From Zobellia galactanivorans (GTDB taxonomy: Bacteria; Bacteroidota; Bacteroidia; Flavobacteriales; Flavobacteriaceae), in NCBI RefSeq assembly GCF_000973105.1, contig NC_015844.1:4460501-4524500 (forward strand): DNA of 64,000 bases. The letters run 5' to 3'. The notes beneath the pieces are model-generated. The model saw only the letters and a list, made by a program, of their open reading frames with translations, ran no database searches and was not told where the DNA came from. A program made the translations under genes and the position numbers. The first letter of the stretch is position 1, and each line of letters opens with the position of its first letter. Shown in pieces: positions 23,550-33,029 of this stretch.

Positions 23550-26312
23550 ATGTTGATGAGAATAGGGTATTACATAGGTTCCCTTGTATTTCTTTGGTCC
23601 TTAAGCCTAGGCGCCCAAACCTTGCTGCCCCCAATTTATAATTATAAAGTCTTTGAGTACAATGCAGGGGCGCAAAATTGGGGGATTACGGTAGATGATA
23701 ACGGAAGGGTCTTTGCGGCCAATGACAAGGGGCTACTTTCTTTTAACGGCGAAGAATGGGTGTTGAACAAACTCCCCAATGCTACCATTCTTCGTTCGGT
23801 AGCCTCGGTTAAGGATAAGATCTACACCGGGTCTTACGAAGAATTCGGATATTGGCAGACCACGGATCAGGGAGGGCTTGATTATACTTCGTTGACCCAC
23901 CTTATTAAGGACCACACCTTTACCAGTGAGGAATTTTGGCAAATACAACCTTTTCAAGATGCTATTGTTTTTCGTTCATTTTCCACCCTATACAAATATG
24001 AAGAGGGGCAGATAAACGTCATAGACCCCGATTTCGTTATAACGGGTTTGGCAGTTTACGATAACGAAGTTTATGTAGCGGCAAAAAACATGGGGCTCTA
24101 TTGGCTCAAGGGACAAAAATTGGAGCCCGTAGCTAACAATGAAATATTTGAGGATCAGACCATAACTGACATGGTATCTTTTGAGGGGGGACTTTTGATC
24201 GGAACGCAATTGAATGGTTGTGTGGTTCTAAATAACGGAGAGTTTACCCCGATCGACAAAAATATGAACGACCGGTTAAAGGAGTACCAGTTGAATAAAA
24301 TTCTGCCTTTGGACACGGGGGAAATTGTTTTTGGAACGATCAAGAACGGACTTTACCTATTTGATTATAATGAAGGAATATTTCGCAACCTCAATAGAAA
24401 AACAGGACTTCAGAACAATACGGTGCTTTCTTTGGCCGGGTTCAACGATCAGTTCTGGGTAGGTCTGGAAAATGGTATCGACCGTGTACAAGTGAATTCA
24501 CCCATTACCTTTTACACCGACCATACGGGAGCCTTGGGCACGGTACACGATGTGGCCATACAAGAAAACACCATGTATTTGGGAAGCAATACGGGTATCT
24601 ATTACTTTAAGGAAGACGAATTGCATTTTTTTGAAGGTTCACAGGGCCATGTTTGGGACGTTGAGTCGATCGGTGGCGATGTTTTGGCCGGCCACAATAC
24701 CGGAACCTTTAAATTGGAAGGCGAAAGGCTGACCAAAATATCGGATCGGGCAGGGGGGTATCAATTTGTTAAAGTACCTGAAACGAACGATATTTTTTTG
24801 CAGGGCACCTATACAGGCGTGGCCAAATTCAAAAAGCAGCCCAACGGGCAATGGGATATTAGTACGATTTTAGGTATCGATTTTCCGGTGAAACAACTGT
24901 GCTTTGAAGATAAGCAGACCATTTGGGCCGCCCATCATTATAAGGGACTATTCCGCTTTCGGTTGAACGCCGATCTATCGAAGGTAGAGGAAAGGACGGT
25001 TTTTGATACGTCGGTACTCCCTAATATTTATAACGTAAAACTGTATCACATCAAAAACCAGATTGTTTTACAGAGCGAGGGAAAATGGTTTAAGTACGAT
25101 CCCTTGGTAGGTAAAATAGATGTTTTAAAGGAGTTCGAACCCTTTACGGGTAAGTCCTTGATCTATACGGATGGAGAGCATTTCTGGTTTTTAAAGGACG
25201 GGGAGACCAAAGAACTGTTATATACGGATCTACGAGAGAATGCCATTGCTATCAGCGAGGTTCAGTTGAACCAGCGCTTGATGCCCGATATGGAACGGGC
25301 CGTTAGGCGAAACGATTCTACATATCTTTTGACTTTGAGCGATGGCTTCGCCCAAATGAACCTTACCCAACTACAACGTCAGTTGCATAACGCGACGATT
25401 CCCGTTCCGGAACTTTCATTTTTTGGAGCCCATGATAGGCGCTATTCCATCAACGATACGGTGTTTGAGGTGGCCTATGCGGAGTCCCGTGATTTGCGGT
25501 TTCAGTTTGCGGCCCCGCGTATGATCCAACCGAGATACTATTATGAACTTAAAGGGCCATTTTACCAAGGGGCATACACTACCGAGGGTACCCTCAATTT
25601 TCAAAATTTACCCCATGGCAGGTATGATTTGAACGTTCATACCGTAAGTATGGATAACCGAAAGAGCGCCCCAAAGACCATTACCTTCAATATAGCTCCG
25701 CCCTGGTACCTTTCAAACTGGAGTATGTTAGGGTACTTGGTGTTGGTAATAGCCGTGATTTTGGGGGTGAGATGGTACAATCGACAAAAGTTAAAAAGAA
25801 AGCACGAACTTTTAAAAATACGTCTGCAGCGCGAACAAGACGAGCGTTTGGCACAGTTGGAGAAAGAAAAGTTGGAAAAGGAAATCAAACGCAAGCAGAC
25901 CGAACTGGCCCGAACCACCATGAGCGTAGCCAAAAAGAACGAGCTCATATTAGAGCTTAAAGATTTGATGGTGCTGAACAAGGATGCCTTTCCGAACAAG
26001 CAACGTTACCGCTCATTGACCAAGAAGTTGGACGGCTCGATCAATGAGAATGAAGATTGGAAGAATTTCGAGGTCAATTTTAAAGAACTGCACGATGACT
26101 TTTTCGACAATTTATTGCAACAGTTTCCAAAACTTACACCTAAAGATTTAAAACTTTGTGCCTATTTGAAGATGAACCTTACCAGTAAGGAAATTGCCCC
26201 GCTAATGGCTATCTCTATTCGGGGAGTGGAAATACATCGGTACCGTTTACGAAAGAAATTGGGGATAGATAGTTCACAGAACCTATCGAATTTCCTCATC
26301 AAGTTCAAATAG
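23550..26312 (+). CDS. membrane-bound Y_Y_Y/propeller regulator with LuxR-type HTH output
   Basis: The 920-residue protein has a signal peptide and an N-terminal beta-propeller sensor with repeats such as GITVDDNGRVFAANDKGLL and FWVGLENGIDRV. It then has a Y_Y_Y domain (QPRYYYELKGPFYQGAY; GRYDLNVHTVSMDN), a transmembrane segment (WSMLGYLVLVIAVILGVRWY), a long charged coiled coil and a C-terminal helix-turn-helix (FPKLTPKDLKLCAYLKMNLT, IAPLMAISIRGVEIHRYRLRK) of LuxR/NarL type. No kinase or receiver domain is present, so it is a one-component membrane regulator. The start could also be the ATG at 23556. It is followed on the same strand by the SusC/SusD locus, which it probably controls. Confidence 0.88.
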   Translation: MLMRIGYYIGSLVFLWSLSLGAQTLLPPIYNYKVFEYNAGAQNWGITVDDNGRVFAANDKGLLSFNGEEWVLNKLPNATILRSVASVKDKIYTGSYEEFGYWQTTDQGGLDYTSLTHLIKDHTFTSEEFWQIQPFQDAIVFRSFSTLYKYEEGQINVIDPDFVITGLAVYDNEVYVAAKNMGLYWLKGQKLEPVANNEIFEDQTITDMVSFEGGLLIGTQLNGCVVLNNGEFTPIDKNMNDRLKEYQLNKILPLDTGEIVFGTIKNGLYLFDYNEGIFRNLNRKTGLQNNTVLSLAGFNDQFWVGLENGIDRVQVNSPITFYTDHTGALGTVHDVAIQENTMYLGSNTGIYYFKEDELHFFEGSQGHVWDVESIGGDVLAGHNTGTFKLEGERLTKISDRAGGYQFVKVPETNDIFLQGTYTGVAKFKKQPNGQWDISTILGIDFPVKQLCFEDKQTIWAAHHYKGLFRFRLNADLSKVEERTVFDTSVLPNIYNVKLYHIKNQIVLQSEGKWFKYDPLVGKIDVLKEFEPFTGKSLIYTDGEHFWFLKDGETKELLYTDLRENAIAISEVQLNQRLMPDMERAVRRNDSTYLLTLSDGFAQMNLTQLQRQLHNATIPVPELSFFGAHDRRYSINDTVFEVAYAESRDLRFQFAAPRMIQPRYYYELKGPFYQGAYTTEGTLNFQNLPHGRYDLNVHTVSMDNRKSAPKTITFNIAPPWYLSNWSMLGYLVLVIAVILGVRWYNRQKLKRKHELLKIRLQREQDERLAQLEKEKLEKEIKRKQTELARTTMSVAKKNELILELKDLMVLNKDAFPNKQRYRSLTKKLDGSINENEDWKNFEVNFKELHDDFFDNLLQQFPKLTPKDLKLCAYLKMNLTSKEIAPLMAISIRGVEIHRYRLRKKLGIDSSQNLSNFLIKFK

Positions 26313-26576
26313 GGGTGCTTAAAGTAAGTCTAATTCCTACATATCTAGTTTTTATGGAATTACGATACTACATCACTACTACATCATACTGTTAAAGTTT
26401 TAAGTTTATTCCGCTTTCACATTACTGCAAATATCGTGTATTACTGGGTTTAAGTGCCTTAATGGGCTTGATGTACTTTTTATGTAGCCTTTCTCAAAAG
26501 CGTGAGGGGGTGGAATTGATAACTTGTGCTTGAATTTAACGTATTGATAAATTTATAACTCAACTTTTAGACAATT

Positions 26577-29500
26577 ATGAAAATAAGGAACATTTTTTTG
26601 TTGATATGCTTCTTTTTGTTTCAGGTGGTATTGTTTGCTCAAGACGATATTACCGTTACGGGTACGATTAGCGATATCAATGGGGAACCATTACCGGGAG
26701 CAAGTATTGTGGTGAAAGGTACCACATCGGGTACCCAAACTGATTTTGATGGCAACTATACTCTCAACGATGTGCCAAAAGATGCGACATTGGTAATAAG
26801 CTATATGGGTTTTACCACGCAACAAGTTATCGTGAACGGACAAACGAACATTAACGTAAGCTTATCGGAAGATGCGCAAGCCTTAGATGAGGTGGTGGTC
26901 ATCGGTTATGGTGAAATGAAGTCAAAAGACCTTACGTCTTCTATTACAACGGTAAAGGCGGAAGAACTATCGGCCACACCTACTAGTTCACCCATGCAGG
27001 CGCTACAGGGCAAGGTGGCGGGCCTACAGGTGGTGAGTAATGGGAGCCCGGGTCAAGGGCCTACTATTCGGGTGCGTGGTATCGGTTCATATGATACCGG
27101 TGCCTCTGGTCCACTTTATGTTGTAGACGGAATGTTCTTTGATGATATCGACTTTTTGAATACGGCCGATATTACCTCTATCTCAGTTTTGAAAGATGCT
27201 TCCGCCGCCGCAATCTATGGGGTGCGTGCCGCAAACGGGGTAGTACTCATCGAAACCAAATCGGGGGCATATAATAAAAAGGCAGAGATTACTTATGATG
27301 GGTATTCGGGCTTTCAAGTGGCACAGAATGTGTTAAAATTAGCTAATTCTGAGCAATTTGTGACCTTGGCACAAGAGTCCGGTTCGGCTCCTGATATCGA
27401 ATTTATCGACAATGCCATGCAGCGTTACGGGCGTAGCCGAATTAACCCGAATGTACCTAATGTAAACACGGATTGGTATAACGAAATTTTGAGACCCGCT
27501 TTAATTCAAAACCATAGTATAGGGGTTACCGGTGGCAGCGATAATGCTACCTATGCTATTGGCGCCAATTATTTTGGACAAGAGGGAATTCTTAAAATGA
27601 AGAATGAATACGAGCGTTTTAACCTTAGAAGTAAGATCGATTTCAAGGTCAATGACCATTTGACCATTGGGGGGAATACGGTCATCAGTAACGCTACCCG
27701 TTACGATGCCGAAAACTCGGCTTTTCGCTTAGCCTATTATGCGGTTCCGATCCTTCCCGTATACGACGAAAACCTTGCCGGAAATGAAAATGTATTTCCT
27801 ACCAATTATGCCAATGCCCAGGATTTGGGTTACCGCGGTGGGCAGAATCCATTTCCGACCATGGACAATAGTGAGCTGCGCTCAAAAATAAGGAACGTAC
27901 TGGCCAATTTTTACGCCCAGGTACATATCATTCCTGAAAAATTGACCTTTAAAACGGCCTATAACCACAACTTTGAGACCGTTGAGCGCAGAGAGGTTCG
28001 CTTGCCCTATTTTATCGGTAACGGATTTCAGCGGGAAAATGCGGAGCTTATAAAGCGCAACGATACCTATTCCAATCAAATATGGGACAACACCTTAACC
28101 TACACCGAATCTTTTGGCAAACATAATCTAACCGTTCTTGGAGGTTCTTCTTTTAGGGATGAATCCTTCGAGCGATTGGAGGCCAAGGGCTTGAATTTTC
28201 CATTGTCGGGTGAAGAGGCCTATTATCTAGATCAGGCTCAGACCATTGTTCAAGACGATGTTAAGGATGATGGCCGTCGTGAATATGGATTGTCTTTCTT
28301 CGGCAGGGTTTCCTATAACTACGATAATAGATACCTGTTGTACGGTACCTACCGAGCGGATGGAACCAATAAGTATCAAGAAAAATGGGGGTATTTCCCA
28401 ACAATCGGTGCGGGATGGGTTGTTTCCGAAGAAAATTTTATGCAGAACAATGGCGTTTTCGACTTTCTGAAATTTCGCGGTAGCTGGGGTAAACTGGGGA
28501 ACGATAAAGTACCTGGTAGCGAAGGCGCCATTACCTCTACTGTGGTCACCACGGCTTTTGGTGACACTATGGTCAGTGGGGTGAATACAACAAGTAATTT
28601 TACGGCCCTAAAATGGGAGGTTACCGAAGAGGTGAACCTAGGTCTATCGGCACGTACCTTTAATAATAGGCTTTCATTGGAGGCGGATTATTATGTGAGG
28701 GATACCAAAGATGCGGTAATTCCTATTGAAGTTCCTTTAATTCCTGATGCAACGCGACAGAATGTAGGTGAAATTAGAAATCAAGGTCTGGAATTGGCTT
28801 TAAACTGGAACGACCAGGTTTCGGATGACTTTAGTTACTCATTGGGGGCTAATTTTTCCACCTTGAAAAATGAAGTACTCGACACCGACCGTCAGTTGAA
28901 TATTGATACAGGTTCTGCCGAATTCAGACAACGGACCCGGGTTGGTGATCCCGTTTTCTCCTTCTTTGGTTTGGAAGTCGAGGGTGTCTATCAAAACGAT
29001 GCGGAAATTGCTGCTGATCCCGCAGCACAAATAGAAATCGCCAATGGAAATGCCATTGTTCCCGGAGATTTGAAATTTAAGGATCAAGACGGGGTAGATG
29101 GTATTACCGCGGATGACCGCGTTATGTTGGGCAATTATTTACCAACCTATTCCTTTGGCTTCAATATGGGCTTTAATTATAAAGGATGGGATTTCTCGGC
29201 AGCGGCATTGGGCCAAGGCGGGAATAAAATCTTGAACCGTAAACGTGGGGAGGTCATCTTTACCAATGACACTAATTGGGATCGCGATTTTGCTTTGAAC
29301 CGCTGGCATGGCGAAGGTACTTCAAACAGTTACCCTTCTTCGGCAGGTATCAGAAAAGGATGGAACCAGCAGTTAAGCGATTTCTTTATCGAGAAAGGGG
29401 ACTTCTTTCGGATCCAGAACATCACCTTAGGGTATACCATCAATAAAAACGGGGCAACAAAGGGTATTCCGCAGACCCGTATCTACGTAACGGCCGAGAA

Positions 29501-29615
29501 ACCTTTGTCGGTTTTCAATTATAACGGTTTTAGCCCTGAAGTATCCAATGGTGTAGACAATGAAACTTATCCAATTCCTGCTATCTATACGATAGGCGTA
29601 AATATTAAAATATAA
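26577..29615 (+). CDS. SusC/RagA-type TonB-linked outer-membrane receptor
   Basis: The 1012-residue protein has a signal peptide and a carboxypeptidase-regulatory-like domain (ISDINGEPLPGASIVVKGT; FDGNYTLNDVP; ISYMGFTTQQV). The SusC signature LDEVVVIGYG is followed by the plug (VAGLQVVSNGSPGQGPTIRVRG; YVVDGMF; ISVLKDASAAAIYGVRAANGV) and a long beta-barrel. It imports oligosaccharides across the outer membrane with TonB energy, together with the SusD lipoprotein encoded 12 bases downstream. The 264 bases in front of it are free of genes and probably carry its promoter; TAAATTTA near 26550 is a near-match to the -7 box. Confidence 0.97.
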   Translation: MKIRNIFLLICFFLFQVVLFAQDDITVTGTISDINGEPLPGASIVVKGTTSGTQTDFDGNYTLNDVPKDATLVISYMGFTTQQVIVNGQTNINVSLSEDAQALDEVVVIGYGEMKSKDLTSSITTVKAEELSATPTSSPMQALQGKVAGLQVVSNGSPGQGPTIRVRGIGSYDTGASGPLYVVDGMFFDDIDFLNTADITSISVLKDASAAAIYGVRAANGVVLIETKSGAYNKKAEITYDGYSGFQVAQNVLKLANSEQFVTLAQESGSAPDIEFIDNAMQRYGRSRINPNVPNVNTDWYNEILRPALIQNHSIGVTGGSDNATYAIGANYFGQEGILKMKNEYERFNLRSKIDFKVNDHLTIGGNTVISNATRYDAENSAFRLAYYAVPILPVYDENLAGNENVFPTNYANAQDLGYRGGQNPFPTMDNSELRSKIRNVLANFYAQVHIIPEKLTFKTAYNHNFETVERREVRLPYFIGNGFQRENAELIKRNDTYSNQIWDNTLTYTESFGKHNLTVLGGSSFRDESFERLEAKGLNFPLSGEEAYYLDQAQTIVQDDVKDDGRREYGLSFFGRVSYNYDNRYLLYGTYRADGTNKYQEKWGYFPTIGAGWVVSEENFMQNNGVFDFLKFRGSWGKLGNDKVPGSEGAITSTVVTTAFGDTMVSGVNTTSNFTALKWEVTEEVNLGLSARTFNNRLSLEADYYVRDTKDAVIPIEVPLIPDATRQNVGEIRNQGLELALNWNDQVSDDFSYSLGANFSTLKNEVLDTDRQLNIDTGSAEFRQRTRVGDPVFSFFGLEVEGVYQNDAEIAADPAAQIEIANGNAIVPGDLKFKDQDGVDGITADDRVMLGNYLPTYSFGFNMGFNYKGWDFSAAALGQGGNKILNRKRGEVIFTNDTNWDRDFALNRWHGEGTSNSYPSSAGIRKGWNQQLSDFFIEKGDFFRIQNITLGYTINKNGATKGIPQTRIYVTAEKPLSVFNYNGFSPEVSNGVDNETYPIPAIYTIGVNIKI

Positions 29616-29627
29616 AAAAGAGCGACT

Positions 29628-31166
29628 ATGAAACGATTTATAAAAATTTCAAAACCTTCCCTAGTGTTGCTTTTCGTCCTAGCTGTTTGGGGATGTACCG
29701 ATAAGCTTGACGAACCTGAACTGAACAATAATTTTGCCGGGGGAACGGACTTTACCGATTCATCGGGGATGTTACTGTCTACCGTTGGTGCCTATGAGGC
29801 TTTTTATTCGAGGGGGTGGGAGCAGCCTTTGATCATTTCCGTTCGGGGCGACGATGTGAATTCCGGTGGTTTGGGCGATCAGCCCGAGTTTACCGAAATG
29901 GATAAATTTAACTACAGTAAAGATCATTGGATGGTGAATTCCCTTTGGGAAAACACTTATGCCGATGTGATTTCCGCACATACGGCCATGGAACAGATTG
30001 CACGCTACCAAGAATTCGGTTCCGATGAGGAAATTGCCTTGGGGAACCAATACATAGCCGAAATTCAGGTGTTGCGTGGTATGATGTTGTTCCAGATTTC
30101 ACAGGTGTATGGCGATGTGTTCATTCCTGAGTCCTCCGATACGGAACTCTTGTTAGAGGTAGAAACCTTACCGACCAAGGCGGAAGTGATGCAACATGTT
30201 TCCGATCAGATGGATTTGGCCATACCACTTTTACCCGAAATGCGTCCCAACGAACGTACCGATTTAAAAGGAGGGGTGACTAAATATACTGCCTTGGCGA
30301 TTAAGGCCTTGGCAAACCAAGAGTTGGAAAATTACCAAGCAGTTGCCGATGCCACAGGACAGATTATAGCTTCGGGCAAGTTCAGTCTTTACCCAGATTT
30401 CTATGAGCTATTTAAAACTCCGGGCAAGTTGAGCGACGAGAGTATACTCGACCTGCAATATTCCGATTTTAATCAAGGGGAAGGTGATCGATTCGCCCAT
30501 TTGTACGCTCCTTACGGTTCGGTAAACTGGACACCCGCAGTAGAAGGGGCCGCAAGTGGATGGGGTTTTTATGAACCTAGCTTCAAGTTTATCAAATTTA
30601 TGTTAGACCGTGGCGAAACCGTTCGTTTAGAGACTAGTGTGCTCTTTACGGATCGAGGTATTGCCGAATTACAAACCGATGCGGCCTATTCCGATTTACC
30701 TTCTTTTATGACCAATGTTACTAGGGACGGTGATAAAATAAACGATTTTTCCAGAGGCTATTTTTCAAGTGGGAAACACTATCTGCCGTCCAATCAGCTA
30801 ATTGCGGGAAGAACCGCCTATGGCAGTAATAAAAACTATAACGTTATCCGTTATGCCGAAATTCTACTGATGTATGCCGAAGCATTAAAGCAAGGGGCTT
30901 CAAGTTCTGTAATGACTGCCGACCAAGCGGTAAACTTGGTACGGGAAAGAGCCGGAATGCCTGCTTTGTCCGGTGTGACCTTAGATCAGATCGTAGATGA
31001 AAAGTTTGCCGAACTCGCTATGGAATGGGGAAAACGTTACTACGATATGCTCCGATTGAAAAAATACGATGAGCTAAGCTATGACGGACGAACCTTTACG
31101 GAAGACAAGAAATACCTTCCTTATCCACAGCCGCAAATTGATCAGTTTCCTGTATTGGACAATTAA
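29628..31166 (+). CDS. SusD/RagB-family surface glycan-binding lipoprotein
   Basis: The 512-residue protein has the lipobox VWGCTDK. SusD features are the N-terminal helices with HTAMEQIARYQEF, YIAEIQVLRGMMLFQISQVYGDVF (the conserved tetratricopeptide region), LSDESILDLQYSDFN and the C-terminal YNVIRYAEILLMYAEAL with VRERAGMP. It forms the lid of the SusC transporter and binds the incoming glycan. It is co-transcribed with susC and the LamG lipoprotein gene (25 bases downstream). Confidence 0.95.
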   Translation: MKRFIKISKPSLVLLFVLAVWGCTDKLDEPELNNNFAGGTDFTDSSGMLLSTVGAYEAFYSRGWEQPLIISVRGDDVNSGGLGDQPEFTEMDKFNYSKDHWMVNSLWENTYADVISAHTAMEQIARYQEFGSDEEIALGNQYIAEIQVLRGMMLFQISQVYGDVFIPESSDTELLLEVETLPTKAEVMQHVSDQMDLAIPLLPEMRPNERTDLKGGVTKYTALAIKALANQELENYQAVADATGQIIASGKFSLYPDFYELFKTPGKLSDESILDLQYSDFNQGEGDRFAHLYAPYGSVNWTPAVEGAASGWGFYEPSFKFIKFMLDRGETVRLETSVLFTDRGIAELQTDAAYSDLPSFMTNVTRDGDKINDFSRGYFSSGKHYLPSNQLIAGRTAYGSNKNYNVIRYAEILLMYAEALKQGASSSVMTADQAVNLVRERAGMPALSGVTLDQIVDEKFAELAMEWGKRYYDMLRLKKYDELSYDGRTFTEDKKYLPYPQPQIDQFPVLDN

Positions 31167-31191
31167 TCGAATCAACTAACAAATCAGAAAG

Positions 31192-32988
31192 ATGAAAAAT
31201 ATCAAAAACCTAGTATCGTGCCTGATGGTCGCTACACTTTTTTACAGCTGTGACCAAGGTATCGATGCCTTAACAGAAGTCGACCCAGGGGCAGATGCCT
31301 CGGCCCCGACCATTACTATTACGTCACCTGCCGAAGGCGCTGCCGTAAAAGTGAATGAAGAATTGGCAACCATAACCGTTAGGTTTCAGGCCGAAGACGA
31401 TATAGAATTGGGTTCGGTAGAAGTATTGCTTGACGGAACAAGAATAGGCAACTACAATACTTTTAAAGATTACCGCAAGTTGATCGTAGATGATTTAGTA
31501 TACGACCAACTTGAAGATGGAGCGCATCAACTTACGGTTATAGCCAAAGATTTAGACGGCAAATCGACTAGTGAGGTGATCAATTTTACCAAAGAACCGG
31601 CCTATATATCAAAGTACCCTGGAGAGATATTGTACATGCCCTTCGATGGAGGATATGTCGACCTGCTGAGCTTTGAAGAGGCCGAACAAGTGGGGTCTCC
31701 GGCGATCAGTGAAGAAAGTTTGGCCGGAAGTGGGGCGTATGCCGGCGCTGAAGGGGCTTATCTTACCCTAGACTCCGAACGATTTAAGAATACGGAGTTA
31801 AGTGCCATTTTTTGGGTAAAATTAAATGCGATGCCCGACCGTGCCGGTATTTTGGCCATGAGTCCGCCGCTCGATGATGCAGGAGGAAATGTACTGACCA
31901 GTGGTTTTAGGTTCTTTCGTGAGAATGCCAATGGCCAACAGCGTTACAAGTTAAACGTAGGGGAAGGGGACAAGAATACTTGGTTTGATGGAGGTGAAGC
32001 TGCGGAAGTAGACCCAGCTTCGGAAGAATGGGTAAATCTTGCCTTTACCATTTCCGGTTCGGAAGCCGTGGTGTATATCGATGGACAAATTGTTTCTCAA
32101 GGACCTTTGGGAGGAATCGACTGGAATGATGTCAATGTACTTTCCATAATGTCGGGAGAACCTAATTTTTCGGGATGGAACCATAAATCGGACCTAAGCT
32201 TAATGGATGAGTTGCGCATATTTGACCGCGCGATTACCCAAGATGAAATCAGACAGATCATTCAAGATGATTCGGGTATCGTCGTTTCTGATTACCCTCC
32301 CAATTTTCCGGGAGAGATGTTCTACATGCCTTTCGATGGTACCTATAAAAATTTGTTTACTGACATAGCGGCTGATCTTGTCGGCACCCCTAGTTTTTCT
32401 GAGGATGATGTGGTTGCCGGTGATGCTTCTTACATGGGTGCTACGGATTCTTATTTGACCGTTCCTTCAAACGGATTGACTCCCGATGCGTTTAGTGCTA
32501 CACTTTGGTATAAAGTGGATGCCTCATCGGGTAATGGGGGCATCTTGGTAATGAGTCCTGAAGACACTGAAAAAGAGGGCTTCCCCGAAGTGCAAAATTT
32601 AAGGACCAGTGGTTTTCGTTTCTTTAGGGAAGGTGATGCTACAAGACAGGTCTTTAAACTGAATGTTGGTACCGGTGAATCTGACGTATGGCTCGATGGG
32701 GCAGATGCGGCAGCTATAGATCCGACAACGGCTGGTTGGGTTCATTTGGCATTTTCTATCTCAGAAAGCGATGCCGTACTCTATATTAACGGAGAGATCG
32801 TTGCCCAGAATAGCGTAGATGGCGGTATCGATTGGTCGGGTTGCGATATACTTTCAATAGGATCGGGAGCACCTAGGTTTACCGAATGGGGCCACTTGTC
32901 CAACGAAAGCCTGATCGATGAACTTCGGTTTTTTGATAAGGCCTTGACCCAAGAAGAAATACAGGGGATTATGAACCACAATTTGTAA
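31192..32988 (+). CDS. lipoprotein with Ig-like domain and two LamG/concanavalin-like domains
   Basis: The 598-residue lipoprotein (lipobox LFYSCDQ) has an Ig-like bacterial domain at about residues 40-135 (ITITSPAEGAAVKVNEE). Two homologous concanavalin A-like domains follow: one begins YPGEILYMPFDGGYVDLL (about 142-360) and the other FPGEMFYMPFDGTYKNLF (about 366-598). Both contain SGFRFFRE, KLNVG(E/T)G, VYIDGQIV or LYINGEIV, and a final LRIFDRAITQDEI or LRFFDKALTQEEI. This is clear internal duplication. In this position, after susD, it is probably a surface glycan-binding protein. No catalytic residues were recognised. Confidence 0.85.
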   Translation: MKNIKNLVSCLMVATLFYSCDQGIDALTEVDPGADASAPTITITSPAEGAAVKVNEELATITVRFQAEDDIELGSVEVLLDGTRIGNYNTFKDYRKLIVDDLVYDQLEDGAHQLTVIAKDLDGKSTSEVINFTKEPAYISKYPGEILYMPFDGGYVDLLSFEEAEQVGSPAISEESLAGSGAYAGAEGAYLTLDSERFKNTELSAIFWVKLNAMPDRAGILAMSPPLDDAGGNVLTSGFRFFRENANGQQRYKLNVGEGDKNTWFDGGEAAEVDPASEEWVNLAFTISGSEAVVYIDGQIVSQGPLGGIDWNDVNVLSIMSGEPNFSGWNHKSDLSLMDELRIFDRAITQDEIRQIIQDDSGIVVSDYPPNFPGEMFYMPFDGTYKNLFTDIAADLVGTPSFSEDDVVAGDASYMGATDSYLTVPSNGLTPDAFSATLWYKVDASSGNGGILVMSPEDTEKEGFPEVQNLRTSGFRFFREGDATRQVFKLNVGTGESDVWLDGADAAAIDPTTAGWVHLAFSISESDAVLYINGEIVAQNSVDGGIDWSGCDILSIGSGAPRFTEWGHLSNESLIDELRFFDKALTQEEIQGIMNHNL

Positions 32989-33029
32989 TTCCCAAGAAAA
33001 CCTGTCTGAAAATCACTTTAAAAAAATAT

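Noticed and set aside
26498-26514. GAGGGGGTGGAA upstream of susC, similar to the GH88 upstream sequence
   Set aside because: Single copy, reversed orientation relative to the gene, no second half-site; probably chance.
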